NCBI RefSeq assembly: GCF_051014445.1
Contig: NC_135136.1
Coordinates: 26,120,001-26,184,000, forward strand
Source: Colletes latitarsis
Lineage: Eukaryota; Arthropoda; Insecta; Hymenoptera; Colletidae
Direction: 5' to 3'
Length of the DNA stretch: 64,000 bases
Shown: positions 41,601-55,992 of the stretch, piece after piece
How the letters are laid out: the number at the start of each line of letters is the position of its first letter
Position numbering within the stretch: position 1 is the stretch's first letter
Notes under the pieces: model-generated
Seen by the model: only the letters and a program-made list of their open reading frames with translations
What the model was told of the DNA's origin: nothing
Database searches by the model: none
Program-made: the position numbers and the translations under genes

Positions 41601-44600
41601 TTGATCGAAACCAGGTCTAATTGTCTGTTTCATTGTGGTACCACATTACTACGTGATTCAAACTAGAGAAAACCAAGGATCTGGCCAACAAGTATGCGAA
41701 GAAGGCAAAATCATGAGCCAGATGCGGGCATAACCCAGATCTAACCCAGACCTAACCGGTGTTATCCCCTAAAATGTGGATCGAAACCAGGTTTAATTGA
41801 CTGTTTCAACGTGGTACCACATTACTACGTGATTCAGACCCTAAAAAACCCAGGATCTGGCCAAAAAGTATGCGAAGGAGGCAAAATCATGAGCCAGATG
41901 GGGGCATAACCCAGACCTAACCCAGACCTAACCGGTGTTATCCTCTAAAATATTGATCAGAACCACGTTTAATTGTCTGTTTCAGTGAGGTGTCACATTA
42001 CTACATGAATCAAACCAGAGAAAACCAAGGATCTGGCCAACAAGGATGCGGAAAAGGCAAAGTCATGAGCCAGATGCGGGCATAACCCAGACCTAACCCA
42101 GACCTAACCGGTGTTATCCTCTAAAATATTGATCGAAACCAGGTCTAATTGTCTGTTTCATTGTGGTACCACATTACTACGTGATTGAAACCAGAGAATA
42201 CCAAGGATCTGGCCAACAAGAATGCGAAGAAGGCAAAATCATGAGCCAGATGGGGGCATAACCCAGACCTAACCCAGACCTAACCGGTGTTATCCCCTAA
42301 AATGTGGATCGAAACCAGGTTTAGTTGACTGTTTCAGTGTGGTACCACATTAGTACGTGATTCAAACCCGAAAAAACTCAGGATCTGGCCAACAAGTATG
42401 CGAAGAAGGCAAAATCATGAGCCAGATGCGGGCATAACCCAGACCTAACCCAGACCTAACCGGTGTTATCCTCTAAAATATTGATCAGAACCACGTTTAA
42501 TTGTCTGTTTCAGTGAGGTGTCACATTACTACATGAATCAAACCAGAGAAAACCAAGGATCTGGCCAACAAGAATGCGGAAAAGGCAAAGTCATGAGCCA
42601 GATGCGGGCATAACCCAGACCTAACCCAGACCTAACCGGTGTTATCCTCTAAAATATTGATCGAAACCAGGTCTAATTGTCTGTTTCATTGTGGTACCAC
42701 ATTACTACGTGATTGAAACCAGAGAATACCAAGGATCTGGCCAACAAGAATGCGAAGAAGGCAAAATCATGAGCCAGATGGGGGCATAACCCAGACCTAA
42801 CCCAGACCTAACCGGTGTTATCCCCTAAAATGTGGATCGAAACCAGGTTTAGTTGACTGTTTCAGTGTGGTACCACATTAGTACGTGATTCAAACCCGAA
42901 TAAACTCAGGATCTGGCCAACAAGTATGCGAAGAAGGCAAAATCATGAGCCAGATGCGGGCATAACCCAGACATAACCCAGATCTAACCGGGCTTATCCT
43001 CTAAAATATTGGTGGAAACGAGGTCTAATTGTCAGTTTCAGTGTCGTACCACATTACTACGTGATTCAAGCCAGAGAAAAACCAGGATCTGGCCAACAAG
43101 AATGCGGAAAGGCAAAATCTTGAGCCAGATGCGGCCATAACCCAGACCTATCCCAGACCTTACCGGTTTTTATCCTTCTCTAATATTGATCGAAACCAGG
43201 TTTAATTGTCTGTTCCAGTGTGGCTCCACATTACTACGTGATTGAAACCAGAGAAAACCAAGGATCTGGCCAAGAAGAATGCGGAAACGGCAAAATCATG
43301 AGCCAGATGGGGGCATAACCCAGACCTAACCCAGACCTAACCGGTGTTATCCTCTAAAATATTGATCAGAACCACGTTTAATTGTCAGTTTCAGTGAGGT
43401 GTCACATTACTACATGATTCAAACCAGAGAAAACCAAGGATCTGGCCAACAAGAATGCGGAAAAGGCGAAATCATGAGCCAGATGGGGGCATAACCCAGA
43501 CCAAATCCTGACGTAACCGGAGTTATCCTCTAAAATATTGATCGGAACCACGTTTAATTGTCTGTTTCAGTGAGGTGTCACATTACTACGTGTGTCAAAC
43601 CCTAAAAAACTCAGGATTTGGCCAACAAGTATGCGAAGAAGGCACAATCATGAGCCCGATGCGGGCATAACCCAGACCTAACCCAGACCTAACCGGTCTT
43701 ATCCTCTAAAATATTGATCGAAACCAAGTTTAATGGACTGTTTCAGTGTGGTACCACATTACTACGTGATTCAGACCCTAAAAAACCCAGGATCTGGCCA
43801 ACAAGTATGCGAAGAAGGCAAAATCAGGAGCCAGATGCGGGCATAACCCAGACCTAACCCAGACCTAACCGGTGTTATCCTCTAAAATATTTATGGAAAC
43901 CAGGTCTAATTGTCAGTTTCAGTGTGGTACCACATTACTACGTGATTCAAGCCAGAGAAAACCCATGATCTGGCCAACAAGAATGCGGAAAAGGCAAAAT
44001 CATGAGCCAGATGCGGACATAACCCAGACCTAACCCAGACCTACCCGGTGTTATCCCCTAAAATGTGGACCGAAACCAGGTTTAATTGACTGTTTTAGTG
44101 TGGTACCACATTAGTACGTGATTCAAACCCGAAAAAACTCAGGATCTGGCCAACAAGAATGCGGAAAGGCAAAATCTTGAGCCAGATGCGGGCATAACCC
44201 AGACCTAACCCAGACCTAACCGGTGTTATCCCCTAAAATGTGGATCGAAACCAGGTTTAATTGACTGTTTCAACGTGGTACCACATTACTACGTGATTCA
44301 GACCCTAAAAAACCCAGGATCTGGCCAACAAGTATGCGAAGGAGGCAAAATCATGAGCCAGATGGGGGCATAACCCAGACCTAACCCAGACCTAACCGGT
44401 GTTATCCTCTAAAATATTGATCAGAACCACGTTTAATTGTCTGTTTCAGTGAGGTGTCACATTACTACATGAATCAAACCAGAGAAAACCAAGGATCTGG
44501 CCAACAAGAATGCGGAAAAGGCAAAGTCATGAGCCAGATGCGGGCATAACCCAGACCTAACCCAGACCTAACCGGTGTTATCCTCTAAAATATTGATCGA

Positions 44601-44657
44601 AACCAGGTCTAATTGTCTGTTTCATTGTGGTACCACATTACTACGTGATTGAAACCA
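32685..44657 (+). repeat. Superunit 3 (11,973 bp)
   Basis: Shares the private variants of superunit 2 and differs from it by whole monomers. It has an extra 1,058-bp segment (GGAAAGACAAAATC at 35007 and 36065). It has lost one monomer near 37660, where the AAAAGGCA end of one monomer runs straight into CAATCATGAGCCCGATG. It has lost about three monomers between 40.44 and 40.99 kb, and it has an added tail at 42.9-44.66 kb matching the end of superunit 1. Confidence 0.8.
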
Positions 44658-47600
44658 GAGAATACCAAGGATCTGGCCAACAAGAATGCGAAGAAGGCAA
44701 AATCATGAGCCAGATGGGGGCATAACCCAGACCTAACCCAGACCTAACCGGTGTTATCCCCTAAAATGTGGATCGAAACCAGGTTTAATTGACTGTTTCA
44801 ACGTGGTACCACATTACTACGTGATTCAGACCCTAAAAAACCCAGGATCTGGCCAACACGTATGCGAAGGAGGCAAAATCATGAGCCAGATGGGGGCATA
44901 ACCCAGACCTAACCCAGACGTAACCGGTGTTATCCTCTAAAATATTGATCAGAACCACGTTTAATTGTCTGTTTCAGTGAGGTGTTACATTACTACATGA
45001 TTCAAACCAGAGAAAACCAAGGATCTGGCTAACAAGAATGCGGAAAAGGCAAAATCATGAGCCAGATGGGGGCATAACCCAGACCAAATCCAGATCTAAC
45101 CGGGCTTATCCTCTAAAATATTGATGGAAACGAGGTCTAATTGTCAGTTTCAGTGTCGTACCACATTACTACGTGATTCAAGCCAGAGAAAAACCAGGAT
45201 CTGGCCAACAGGAATGCGGAAAGGCAAAATCTTGAGCCAGATGGGGGCATAACCCAGACCTAACCCAGACCTAACCGGTGTTATCCTCTAAAATATTGAT
45301 CAGAACCACGTTTAATTGTCTGTTTCAGTGAGGTGTCACATTACTACATGATTCAAACCCGAAAAAACTCAGGATCTGGCCATCAAGAATGCGGAAAGGC
45401 AAAATCTTGAGCCAGATGCGGGCATAACCCAGACCTAACCCAGACCTAACCGGTTTTTATCCTTCTCTAATATTGATCGAAACCAGGTTTAATTGGCAGT
45501 TCCAGTGTGGCTCCACATTACTACGAGATTCAAACTAGAGAAAACCAAGCATCTGCCCAACAAGATTGCGAAGAAGTCACAATCATGAGCCTGATGCGGG
45601 CATAACCCAGACCTAACCCAGACCTAACCGTTTTTATCCTCTAAAATATTGATCGAAACCAGGTTTAATTGACTGTTTCAACGTGGTACCACATTACTAC
45701 GTGATTCAAACCCTAAAAAACCCATGATCTGGCCAACAAGAATGCGGAAAAGGCAAAATCATGAGCCAGATGCGGGCATAACCCAGACCTAACCCAGACC
45801 TACCCGGTGTTATCCCCTAAAATGTGGATCGAAACCAGGTTTAATTGACTGTTTCAGTGCGGTACCACATTAGTACGTGATTCAAACCCGAAAAAACTCA
45901 GGATCTGGCCAACAAGAATGCGGAAAGGCAAAATCTTGAGCCAGATGCGGGCATAACCCAGACCTATCCCAGACCTAACCGGTTTTTATCCTTCTCTAAT
46001 ATTGATCGAAACCAGGTTTAATTGTCTGTTCCAGTGTGGCTCCACATTACTACGTGATTGAAACCAGAGAAAACCAAGGATCTGGCCAAGAAGAATGCGG
46101 AAACGGCAAAATCATGAGCCAGATGGGGGCATAACCCAGACCTAACCCAGACCTAACCGGTGTTATCCTCTAAAATATTGATCAGAACCACGTTAAATTG
46201 TCTGTTTCAGTGAGGTGTCACATTACTACATGATTCAAACCAGAGAAAGCCAAGGATCTGGCCAACAAGAATGCGGAAAAGGCAAAATCATGAGCCAGAT
46301 GGGGGCATAACCCAGACCAAATCCTGACGTAACCGGTGTTATCCTCTAAAATATTGATCGGAGCCACGTTTAATTGTCTGTTTCAGTGAGGTGTCACATT
46401 ACTACGTGTGTCAAACCCTAAAAAACTCAGGATTTGGCCAACAAGTATGCGAAGAAGGCACAATCATGAGCCCGATGCGGGCATAACCCAGACCTAACCC
46501 AGACCTAACCGGTCTTATCCTCTAAAATATTGATCGAAACCAGGTTTAATTGTCTGTTTCAGTGTGGTACCACATTACTACGTGATTCAAACCCGAAAAA
46601 ACCCAGGATCTGACCAACAAGTATGCGAAGAAGGCAAAATCATGAGCCAGATGCGGGCATAACCCAGACCTAACCCAGACCTAACCGGTGTTATCCTCTA
46701 AAATATTTATGGAAACCAGGTCTAATTGTCAGTTTCAGTGTGGTACCACATTACTACGTGATTCAAACCCTAAAAAACCCATGATCTGGCCAACAAGAAT
46801 GCGGAAAAGGCAAAATCATGAGCCAGATGCGGGCATAACCCAGACCTAACCCAGACCTACCCGGTGTTATCCCCTAAACTGTGGATCGAAACCAGGTTTA
46901 ATTGACTGTTTCAGTGCGGTACCACATTAGTACGTGATTCAAACCCGAAAAAACTCAGGATCTGGCCAACAAGAATGCGGAAAGGCAAAATCTTGAGCCA
47001 GATGCGGGCATAACCCAGACCTATCCCAGACCTAACCGGTTTTTATCCTTCTCTAATATTGATCGAAACCAGGTTTAATTGTCTGTTCCAGTGTGGCTCC
47101 ACATTACTACGTGATTGAAACCAGAGAAAACCAAGGATCTGGCCAAGAAGAATGCGGAAACGGCAAAATCATGAGCCAGATGGGGGCATAACCCAGACCT
47201 AACCCAGACCTAACCGGTGTTATCCTCTAAAATATTGATCAGAACCACGTTAAATTGTCTGTTTCAGTGAGGTGTTACATTACTACATGATTCAAACCAG
47301 AGAAAACCAAGGATCTGGCTAACAAGAATGCGGAAAAGGCAAAATCATGAGCCAGATGGGGGCATAACCCAGACCAAATCCAGATCTAACCGGGCTTATC
47401 CTCTAAAATATTGATGGAAACGAGGTCTAATTGTCAGTTTCAGTGTCGTACCACATTACTACGTGATTCAAGCCAGAGAAAAACCAGGATCTGGCCAACA
47501 GGAATGCGGAAAGGCAAAATCTTGAGCCAGATGCGGGCATAACCCAGACCTAACCCAGACCTAACCGGTTTTTATCCTTCTCTAATATTGATCGAAACCA

Positions 47601-50600
47601 GGTTTAATTGGCAGTTCCAGTGTGGCTCCACATTACTACGAGATTCAAACTAGAGAAAACCAAGCATCTGCCCAACAAGATTGCGAAGAAGTCACAATCA
47701 TGAGCCTGATGCGGGCATAACCCAGACCTAACCCAGACCTAACCGTTTTTATCCTCTAAAATATTGATCGAAACCAGGTTTAATTGACTGTTTCAACGTG
47801 GTACCACATTACTACGTGATTCAAACCCTAAAAAACCCATGATCTGGCCAACAAGAATGCGGAAAAGGCAAAATCATGAGCCAGATGCGGGCATAACCCA
47901 GACCTAACCCAGACCTACCCGGTGTTATCCCCTAAAATGTGGATCGAAACCAGGTTTAATTGACTGTTTCAGTGCGGTACCACATTAGTACGTGATTCAA
48001 ACCCGAAAAAACTCAGGATCTGGCCAACAAGAATGCGGAAACGCAAAATCTTGAGCCAGATGCGGGCATAACCCAGACCTATCCCAGACCTAACCGGTTT
48101 TTATCCTTCTCTAATATTGATCGAAACCAGGTTTAATTGTCTGTTCCAGTGTGGCTCCACATTACTACGTGATTGAAACCAGAGAAAACCAAGGATCTGG
48201 CCAAGAAGAATGCGGAAACGGCAAAATCATGAGCCAGATGGGGGCATAACCCAGACCTAACCCAGACCTAACCGGTGTTATCCTCTAAAATATTGATCAG
48301 AACCACGTTAAATTGTCTGTTTCAGTGAGGTGTCACATTACTACATGATTCAAACCAGAGAAAGCCAAGGATCTGGCCAACAAGAATGCGGAAAAGGCAA
48401 AATCATGAGCCAGATGGGGGCATAACCCAGACCAAATCCTGACGTAACCGGTGTTATCCTCTAAAATATTGATCGGAGCCACGTTTAATTGTCTGTTTCA
48501 GTGAGGTGTCACATTACTACGTGTGTCAAACCCTAAAAAACTCAGGATTTGGCCAACAAGTATGCGAAGAAGGCACAATCATGAGCCCGATGCGGGCATA
48601 ACCCAGACCTAACCCAGACCTAACCGGTCTTATCCTCTAAAATATTGATCGAAACCAGGTTTAATTGTCTGTTTCAGTGTGGTACCACATTACTACGTGA
48701 TTCAAACCCGAAAAAACCCAGGATCTGACCAACAAGTATGCGAAGAAGGCAAAATCATGAGCCAGATGCGGGCATAACCCAGACCTAACCCAGACCTAAC
48801 CGGTGTTATCCTCTAAAATATTTATGGAAACCAGGTCTAATTGTCAGTTTCAGTGTGGTACCACATTACTACGTGATTCAAACCCTAAAAAACCCATGAT
48901 CTGGCCAACAAGAATGCGGAAAAGGCAAAATCATGAGCCAGATGCGGGCATAACCCAGACCTAACCCAGACCTACCCGGTGTTATCCCCTAAACTGTGGA
49001 TCGAAACCAGGTTTAATTGACTGTTTCAGTGCGGTACCACATTAGTACGTGATTCAAACCCGAAAAAACTCAGGATCTGGCCAACAAGAATGCGGAAAGG
49101 CAAAATCTTGAGCCAGATGCGGGCATAACCCAGACCTATCCCAGACCTAACCGGTTTTTATCCTTCTCTAATATTGATCGAAACCAGGTTTAATTGTCTG
49201 TTCCAGTGTGGCTCCACATTACTACGTGATTGAAACCAGAGAAAACCAAGGATCTGGCCAAGAAGAATGCGGAAACGGCAAAATCATGAGCCAGATGGGG
49301 GCATAACCCAGACCTAACCCAGACCTAACCGGTGTTATCCTCTAAAATATTGATCAGAACCACGTTAAATTGTCTGTTTCAGTGAGGTGTCACATTACTA
49401 CATGATTCAAACCAGAGAAAACCAAGGATCTGGCCAACAAGAATGCGGAAAAGGCAAAATCATGAGCCAGATGGGGGCATAACCCAGACCAAATCCTGAC
49501 GTAACCGGTGTTATCCTCTAAAATATTGATCGGAACCACGTTTAATTGTCTGTTTCAGTGAGGTGTCACATTACTACATGAATCAAACCAGAGAAAACCA
49601 AGGATCTGGCCAACAAGTATGCGAAGAAGGCACAATCATGAGCCCGATGCGGGCATAACCCAGACCTAACCCAGACCTAACCGGTCTTATCCTCTAAAAT
49701 ATTGATCGAAACCAGGTTTAATTGTCTGTTTCAGTGTGGTACCACATTACTACGTGATTCAAACCCGAAAAAACCCAGGATCTGACCAACAAGTATGCGA
49801 AGAAGGCAAAATCATGAGCCAGATGCGGGCATAACCCAGACCTAACCCAGACCTAATCGGTTTCATCCTCTGAAATATTGATCGAAACCAGGTTTAATTG
49901 TCTGTTACAGTGTGGCTCCACATTACTACGTGATTCAAACTAGAGAAAACCAAGGATCTGTCCAACAAGATTGCGAAGAAGGCAAAATCATGAGCCTGAT
50001 GCGGGCATAACCCAGACCTAACCCAGACCTAACCGTTTTTATCCTCTAAAATATTGATCGAAACCAGGTTTAATTGACTGTTTCAACGTGGTACCACATT
50101 ACTACGTGATTCAAACCCTAAAAAACCCATGATCTGGCCAACAAGAATGCGGAAAAGGCAAAATCATGAGCCAGATGCGGTCATAACCCAGACCTAACCC
50201 AGACCTACCCGGTGTTATCCCCTAAAATGTGGATCGAAACCAGGTTTAATTGACTGTTTCAGTGTGGTACCACATTAGTACGTGATTCAAACCCGAAAAA
50301 ACTCAGGATCTGGCCAACAAGAATGCGGAAACGCAAAATCTTGAGCCAGACGCGGGCATAACCCAGACCTATCCCAGACCTTACCGGTTTTTATCCTTCT
50401 CTAATATTGATCGAAACCAGGTTTAATTGTCTGTTCCAGTGTGGCTCCACATTACTACGTGATTGAAATCAGAGAAAACCCAGGATCTGGCCAAGAAGAA
50501 TGCGGAAACGGCAAAATCATGAGCCAGATGGGGGCATAACCCAGACCTAACCCAGACCTAACCGGTGTTATCCTCCAAAATATTGATCAGAACCACGTTT

Positions 50601-53600
50601 AATTGTCTGTTTCAGTGATGTGTCACATTACTACATGATTCAAACCAGAGAAAACCAAGGATCTGGCCAACAAGAATGCGGAAAAGGCAAAATCATGAGC
50701 CAGATGGGGGCATAACCCAGACCAAATCCTGACGTAACCGGTGTTATCCTCTAAAATATTGATCGGAACCACGTTTAATTGGCTGTTTCAGTGAGGTGTC
50801 ACATTACTACGTGTGTCAAACCCTAAAAAACTCAGGATTTGGCCAACAAGTATGCGAAGAAGGCACAATCATGAGCCCGATGCGGGCATAACCCAGACCT
50901 AACCCAGACCTAACCGGTCTTATCCTCTAAAATATTGATCGAAACCAAGTTTAATGGACTGTTTCTGTGTGGTACCACATTACTACGTGATTGAAGCCAG
51001 AGAAAAACCAGGATCTGGCCATCAAGAATGCGGAAAGGCAAAATCTTGAGCCAGATGCGGGCATAACCCACACCTAACCCAGACCTAACCGGTTTTTATC
51101 CTTCTCTAATATTGATCGAAACCAGGTTTAATTGTCTGTTCCAGTGTGGCTCCACATTACTACGTGATTCAAACTAGAGAAAACCAAGGATCTGGCCAAC
51201 AAGAATGCGAAGAAGGCAAAATCATGAGCCTGATGCGGGCATAACCCAGACCTAACCCAGACCCAACCGTTTTTATCCTCTAAAATATTGATCGAAACCA
51301 GGTTTAATTGACTGTTTCAACGTGGTACCACATTACTACGTGATTCAGACCCTAAAAAACCCAGGATCTGGCCAACAAGTATGCGAAGAAGGCAAAATCA
51401 GGAGCCAGATGCGGGCATAACCCAGACCTAACCCAGACCTAACCGGTGTTATCCTCTAAAATATTTATGGAAACCAGGTCTAATTGTCAGTTTCAGTGTG
51501 GTACCACATTACTACGTGATTCAAGCCAGAGAAAACCCATGATCTGGCCAACAAGAATGCGGAAAAGGCAAAATCATGAGCCAGATGCGGACATAACCCA
51601 GACCTAACCCAGACCTACCCGGTGTTATCCCCTAAAATGTGGACCGAAACCAGATTTAATTGACTGTTTTAGTGTGGTACCACATTAGTACGTGATTCAA
51701 AACCGAAAAAACTCAGGATCTGGCCAACAAGAATGCGGAATGGCAAAATCTTGAGCCAGATGCGGGCATAACCCAGACCTAACCCAGACCTAACCGGTGT
51801 TATCCCCTAAAATGTGGATCGAAACCAGGTTTAATTGACTGTTTCAACGTGGTACCACATTACTACGTGATTCAGACCCTAAAAAACCCAGGATCTGGCC
51901 AACAAGTATGCGAAGGAGGCAAAAACATGAGCCAGATGGGGGCATAACGCAGACCTAACACAGACCTAACCGGTGTTATCCTCTAAAATATTGATCAGAA
52001 CCACGTTTAATTGTCTGTTTCAGTGAGGTGTCACACTACTACATGATTCTAACCAGAGAAAACCAAGGATCTGGCCAACAAGAATGCGGAAAAGGCAAAA
52101 TCATGAGCCAGATGGGGGCATAACCCAGACCAAATCCAGACGTAACCGGTGTTATCCTCTAAAATATTGATCGGAACCACGTTTAATTGTCTGTTTCAGT
52201 GAGGTGTCACATTACTACATGAATCAAACCAGAGAAAACCAAGGATCTGGCCAACAAGAATGCGGAAAAGGCAAAATCATGAGCCAGATGCGGGCATAAC
52301 CCAGACCTAACCCAGACCTAACCGGTGTTATCCTCTAAAATATTGATCGAAACCAGGTCTAATTGTCTGTTTCATTGTGGTACCACATTACTACGTGATT
52401 GAAACCAGAGAATACCAAGGATCTGGCCAACAAGAATGCGAAGAAGGCAAAATCATGAGCCAGATGGGGGCATAACCCAGACCTAACCCAGACCTAACCG
52501 GTGTTATCCCCTAAAATGTGGATCGAAACCAGGTTTAGTTGACTGTTTCAGTGTGGTACCACATTAGTACGTGATTCAAACCCGAAAAAACTCAGGATCT
52601 GGCCAACAAGTATGCGAAGAAGGCAAAATCATGAGCCAGATGCGGGCATAACCCAGACATAACCCAGATCTAACCGGGCTTATCCTCTAAAATATTGATG
52701 GAAACGAGGTCTAATTGTCAGTTTCAGTGTCGTACCACATTACTACGTGATTCAAGCCAGAGAAAAACCAGGATCTGGCCAACAAGAATGCGGAAAGGCA
52801 AAACCTTGAGCCAGATGCGGGCATAACCCAGACCTAACCCAGACCTAACCGGTTTTTATCCTTCTCTAATATTGATCGAAACCAGGTTTAATTGTCTGTT
52901 CCAGTGTGGCTCCACATTACTACGTGATTCAAACTAGAGAAAACCAAGGATCTGGCCAACAAGTATGCGAAGAAGGCAAAATCATGAGCCAGATGCGGGC
53001 ATAACCCAGATCTAACCCAGACCTAACCGGTGTTATCCCCTAAAATGTGGATCGAAACCAGGTTTAATTGACTGTTTCAACGTGGTACCACATTACTACG
53101 TGATTCAGACCCTAAAAAACCCAGGATCTGGCCAAAAAGTATGCGAAGGAGGCAAAATCATGAGCCAGATGGGGGCATAACCCAGACCTAACCCAGACCT
53201 AACCGGTGTTATCCTCTAAAATATTGATCAGAACCACGTTTAATTGTCTGTTTCAGTGAGGTGTCACATTACTACATGAATCAAACCAGAGAAAACCAAG
53301 GATCTGGCCAACAAGAATGCGGAGAAGGCAAAGTCATGAGCCAGATGCGGGCATAACCCAGACCTAACCCAGACCTAACCGGTGTTATCCTCTAAAATAT
53401 TGATCGAAACCAGGTCTAATTGTCTGTTTCATTGTGGTACCACATTACTACGTGATTGAAACCAGAGAATACCAAGGATCTGGCCAACAAGAATGCGAAG
53501 AAGGCAAAATCATGAGCCAGATGGGGGCATAACCCAGACCTAACCCAGACCTAACCGGTGTTATCCCCTAAAATGTGGATCGAAACCAGGTTTAGTTGAC

Positions 53601-54600
53601 TGTTTCAGTGTGGTACCACATTAGTACGTGATTCAAACCCGAAAAAACTCAGGATCTGGCCAACAAGTATGCGAAGAAGGCAAAATCATGAGCCAGATGC
53701 GGGCATAACCCAGACCTAACCCAGACCTAACCGGTGTTATCCTCTAAAATATTGATCAGAACCACGTTTAATTGTCTGTTTCAGTGAGGTGTCACATTAC
53801 TACATGAATCAAACCAGAGAAAACCAAGGATCTGGCCAACAAGAATGCGGAAAAGGCAAAGTCATGAGCGAGATGCGGGCATAACCCAGGCCTAACCCAG
53901 ACCTAACCGGTGTTATCCTCTAAAATATTGATCGAAACCAGGTCTAATTGTCTGTTTCATTGTGGTACCACATTACTACGTGATTGAAACCAGAGAATAC
54001 CACGGATCTGGCCAACAAGAATGCGAAGAAGGCAAAATCATGAGCCACATGGGGGCATAACCCAGACCTAACCCAGACCTAACCGGTGTTATCCCCTAAA
54101 ATGTGGATCGAAACCAGGTTTAGTTGACTGTTTCAGTGTGGTACCACATTAGTACGTGATTCAAACCCGAAAAAACTCAGGATCTGGCCAACAAGTATGC
54201 GAAGAAGGCAAAATCATGAGCCAGATGCGGGCATAACCCAGACATAACCCAGATCTAACCGGGCTTATCCTCTAAAATATTGGTGGAAACGAGGTCTAAT
54301 TGTCAGTTTCAGTGTCGTACCACATTACTACGTGATTCAAGCCAGAGAAAAACCAGGATCTGGCCAACAAGAATGCGGAAAGGCAAAATCTTGAGCCAGA
54401 TGCGGGCATAACCCAGACCTAACCCAGACCTAACCGGTTTTTATCCTTCTCTAATATTGATCGAAACCAGGTTTAATTGTCTGTTCCAGTGTGGCTCCAC
54501 ATTACTACGTGATTCAAACTAGAGAAAACCAAGGATCTGGCCAACAAGTATGCGAAGAAGGCAAAATCATGAGCCAGATGCGGGCATAACCCAGATCTAA
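44658..54600 (+). repeat. Superunit 4 (~9.9 kb, right edge approximate)
   Basis: Starts at the same GAGAATACCA landmark and contains the markers CCTCTGAAAT at 49867 and ACCAGATTT near 51648, 13,031 and 13,207 bp after superunit 3. It holds its own 2,115-bp (12-monomer) local duplication, marked by the substitution CCCCTAAACTGTGG at 46871 and 48986. After about 54.6 kb the array changes to monomers that resemble 10.4-10.6 kb (AAACAAGG, CAAGTTAGCG), which marks the end of the superunit. Confidence 0.7.
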
Positions 54601-54747
54601 CCCAGACCTAACCGGTGTTATCCTCTAAAATGTGGATCGAAACAAGGTTTAATTGACTGTTTCAATGTGGTACCACATTACTACGTGATTCAAACCCGAA
54701 AAAACCTAGGATCTGGCCAACAAGTTAGCGAAGAAAGCAAAATCATG

Positions 54748-54923
54748 AGCCAGATGCGGGCATAACCCAGACCTAACCCAGACCTAACCGGAGTTACCGA
54801 CTAAAATATTGGTCGGGACCAGGTTTAATTGGCTGTTTCAGTGAGGTGCCACATTACTACATGATTCAAACCAGAGAAAACGAAGGATCTGGCCAACAAG
54901 AATGCGGAAAAGGCAAAATCATG
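54748..54923 (+). repeat. Most divergent satellite monomer noticed
   Basis: A 176-bp monomer in register with its neighbours but with several changes of its own: GGAGTTACCGAC in place of GGTGTTATCCTC, ATTGGTCGGGACC in place of ATTGATCGGAACC, GAGGTGCCAC, and AAAACGAAGG. It sits outside the homogenised superunits, just left of the retrotransposon. It is probably an older copy that has escaped recent homogenisation. Confidence 0.7.
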
Positions 54924-55992
54924 AGCCAGATGGGGGCATAAGCCAGACCAAATCCAGACGTAACCGGTGTTATCCTCTAAAATATTGATCGGAACCACGT
55001 TTAATTGTCTGTTTCAGTGAGGTGTCACATTACTACATGAATCAAACCAGAGAAAACCAAGGATCTGGCCAACAAGAATGCGGAAAAGGCAAAATCATGA
55101 GCCAGATGTGGGCATAACCCAGACCTAACCCAGACCTAACCGGTGTTATCCTCTAAAATATTGATCGAAACCAGGTCTAATTGTCTGTTTCATTGTGGTA
55201 CCACATTACTACGTGATTGAAACCAGAGAAAACCCAGGATCTGGCCAAGAAGAATGCGAAGAAGGCAAAATCATGAGCCAGATGGGGGCATAACCCAGAC
55301 CAAATCCAGACGTAACCGGTGTTATCCTCTAAAATATTGATCGGAGCCACGTTTAATTGTCTGTTTCAGTGAGGTGTCACATTACTACATGAATCAAACC
55401 AGAGAAAACCAAGGATCTGGCCAACAAGAATGCGGAAAAGGCAAAATCATGAGCCAGATGCGGGCATAACCCAGACCTAACCCAGACCTAACCGGTGTTA
55501 TCCTCTAAAATATTGATCGAAACCAGGTCTAATTGTCTGTTTCATTGTGGTACCACATTACTACGTGATTGAAACCAGAGAAAACCAAGGATCTGGCCAA
55601 CAAGAATGCGAAGAAGGCAAAATCATGAGCCAGATGCGGGCATAACCCAGACCTAACCCAGACCTAACCGGTTTTTATCCTTCTCTAATATTGATCGAAA
55701 CCAGGTTTAATTGTCTGTTCCAGTGTGGCTCCACATTACTACGTGATTCAAACTAGAGATAACCAAGGATCTGGCCAACAAGTATGCGAAGAAGGCAAAA
55801 TCATGAGCCAGATGCGGGCATAACCCAGATCTAACCCAGCCCTAACCGGCCTTATCCTCTAAAATATTGATGGAAACCAGGTCTAATTGTCAGTTTCAGT
55901 GTGGTACCACATTACTACGTGATTCAAGCCAGAGAAAAACCAGGATCTGGCCATCAAGAATGCGGAAAGGCAAAATCTTGAGCCAGATGCGG

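Noticed and set aside
23177..44657. Assembly duplication as the explanation of the superunits
   Set aside because: The superunits differ by private substitutions, a one-monomer loss, and 6- and 12-monomer gains, which simple assembly duplication would not create. Long reads would still be the decisive test.
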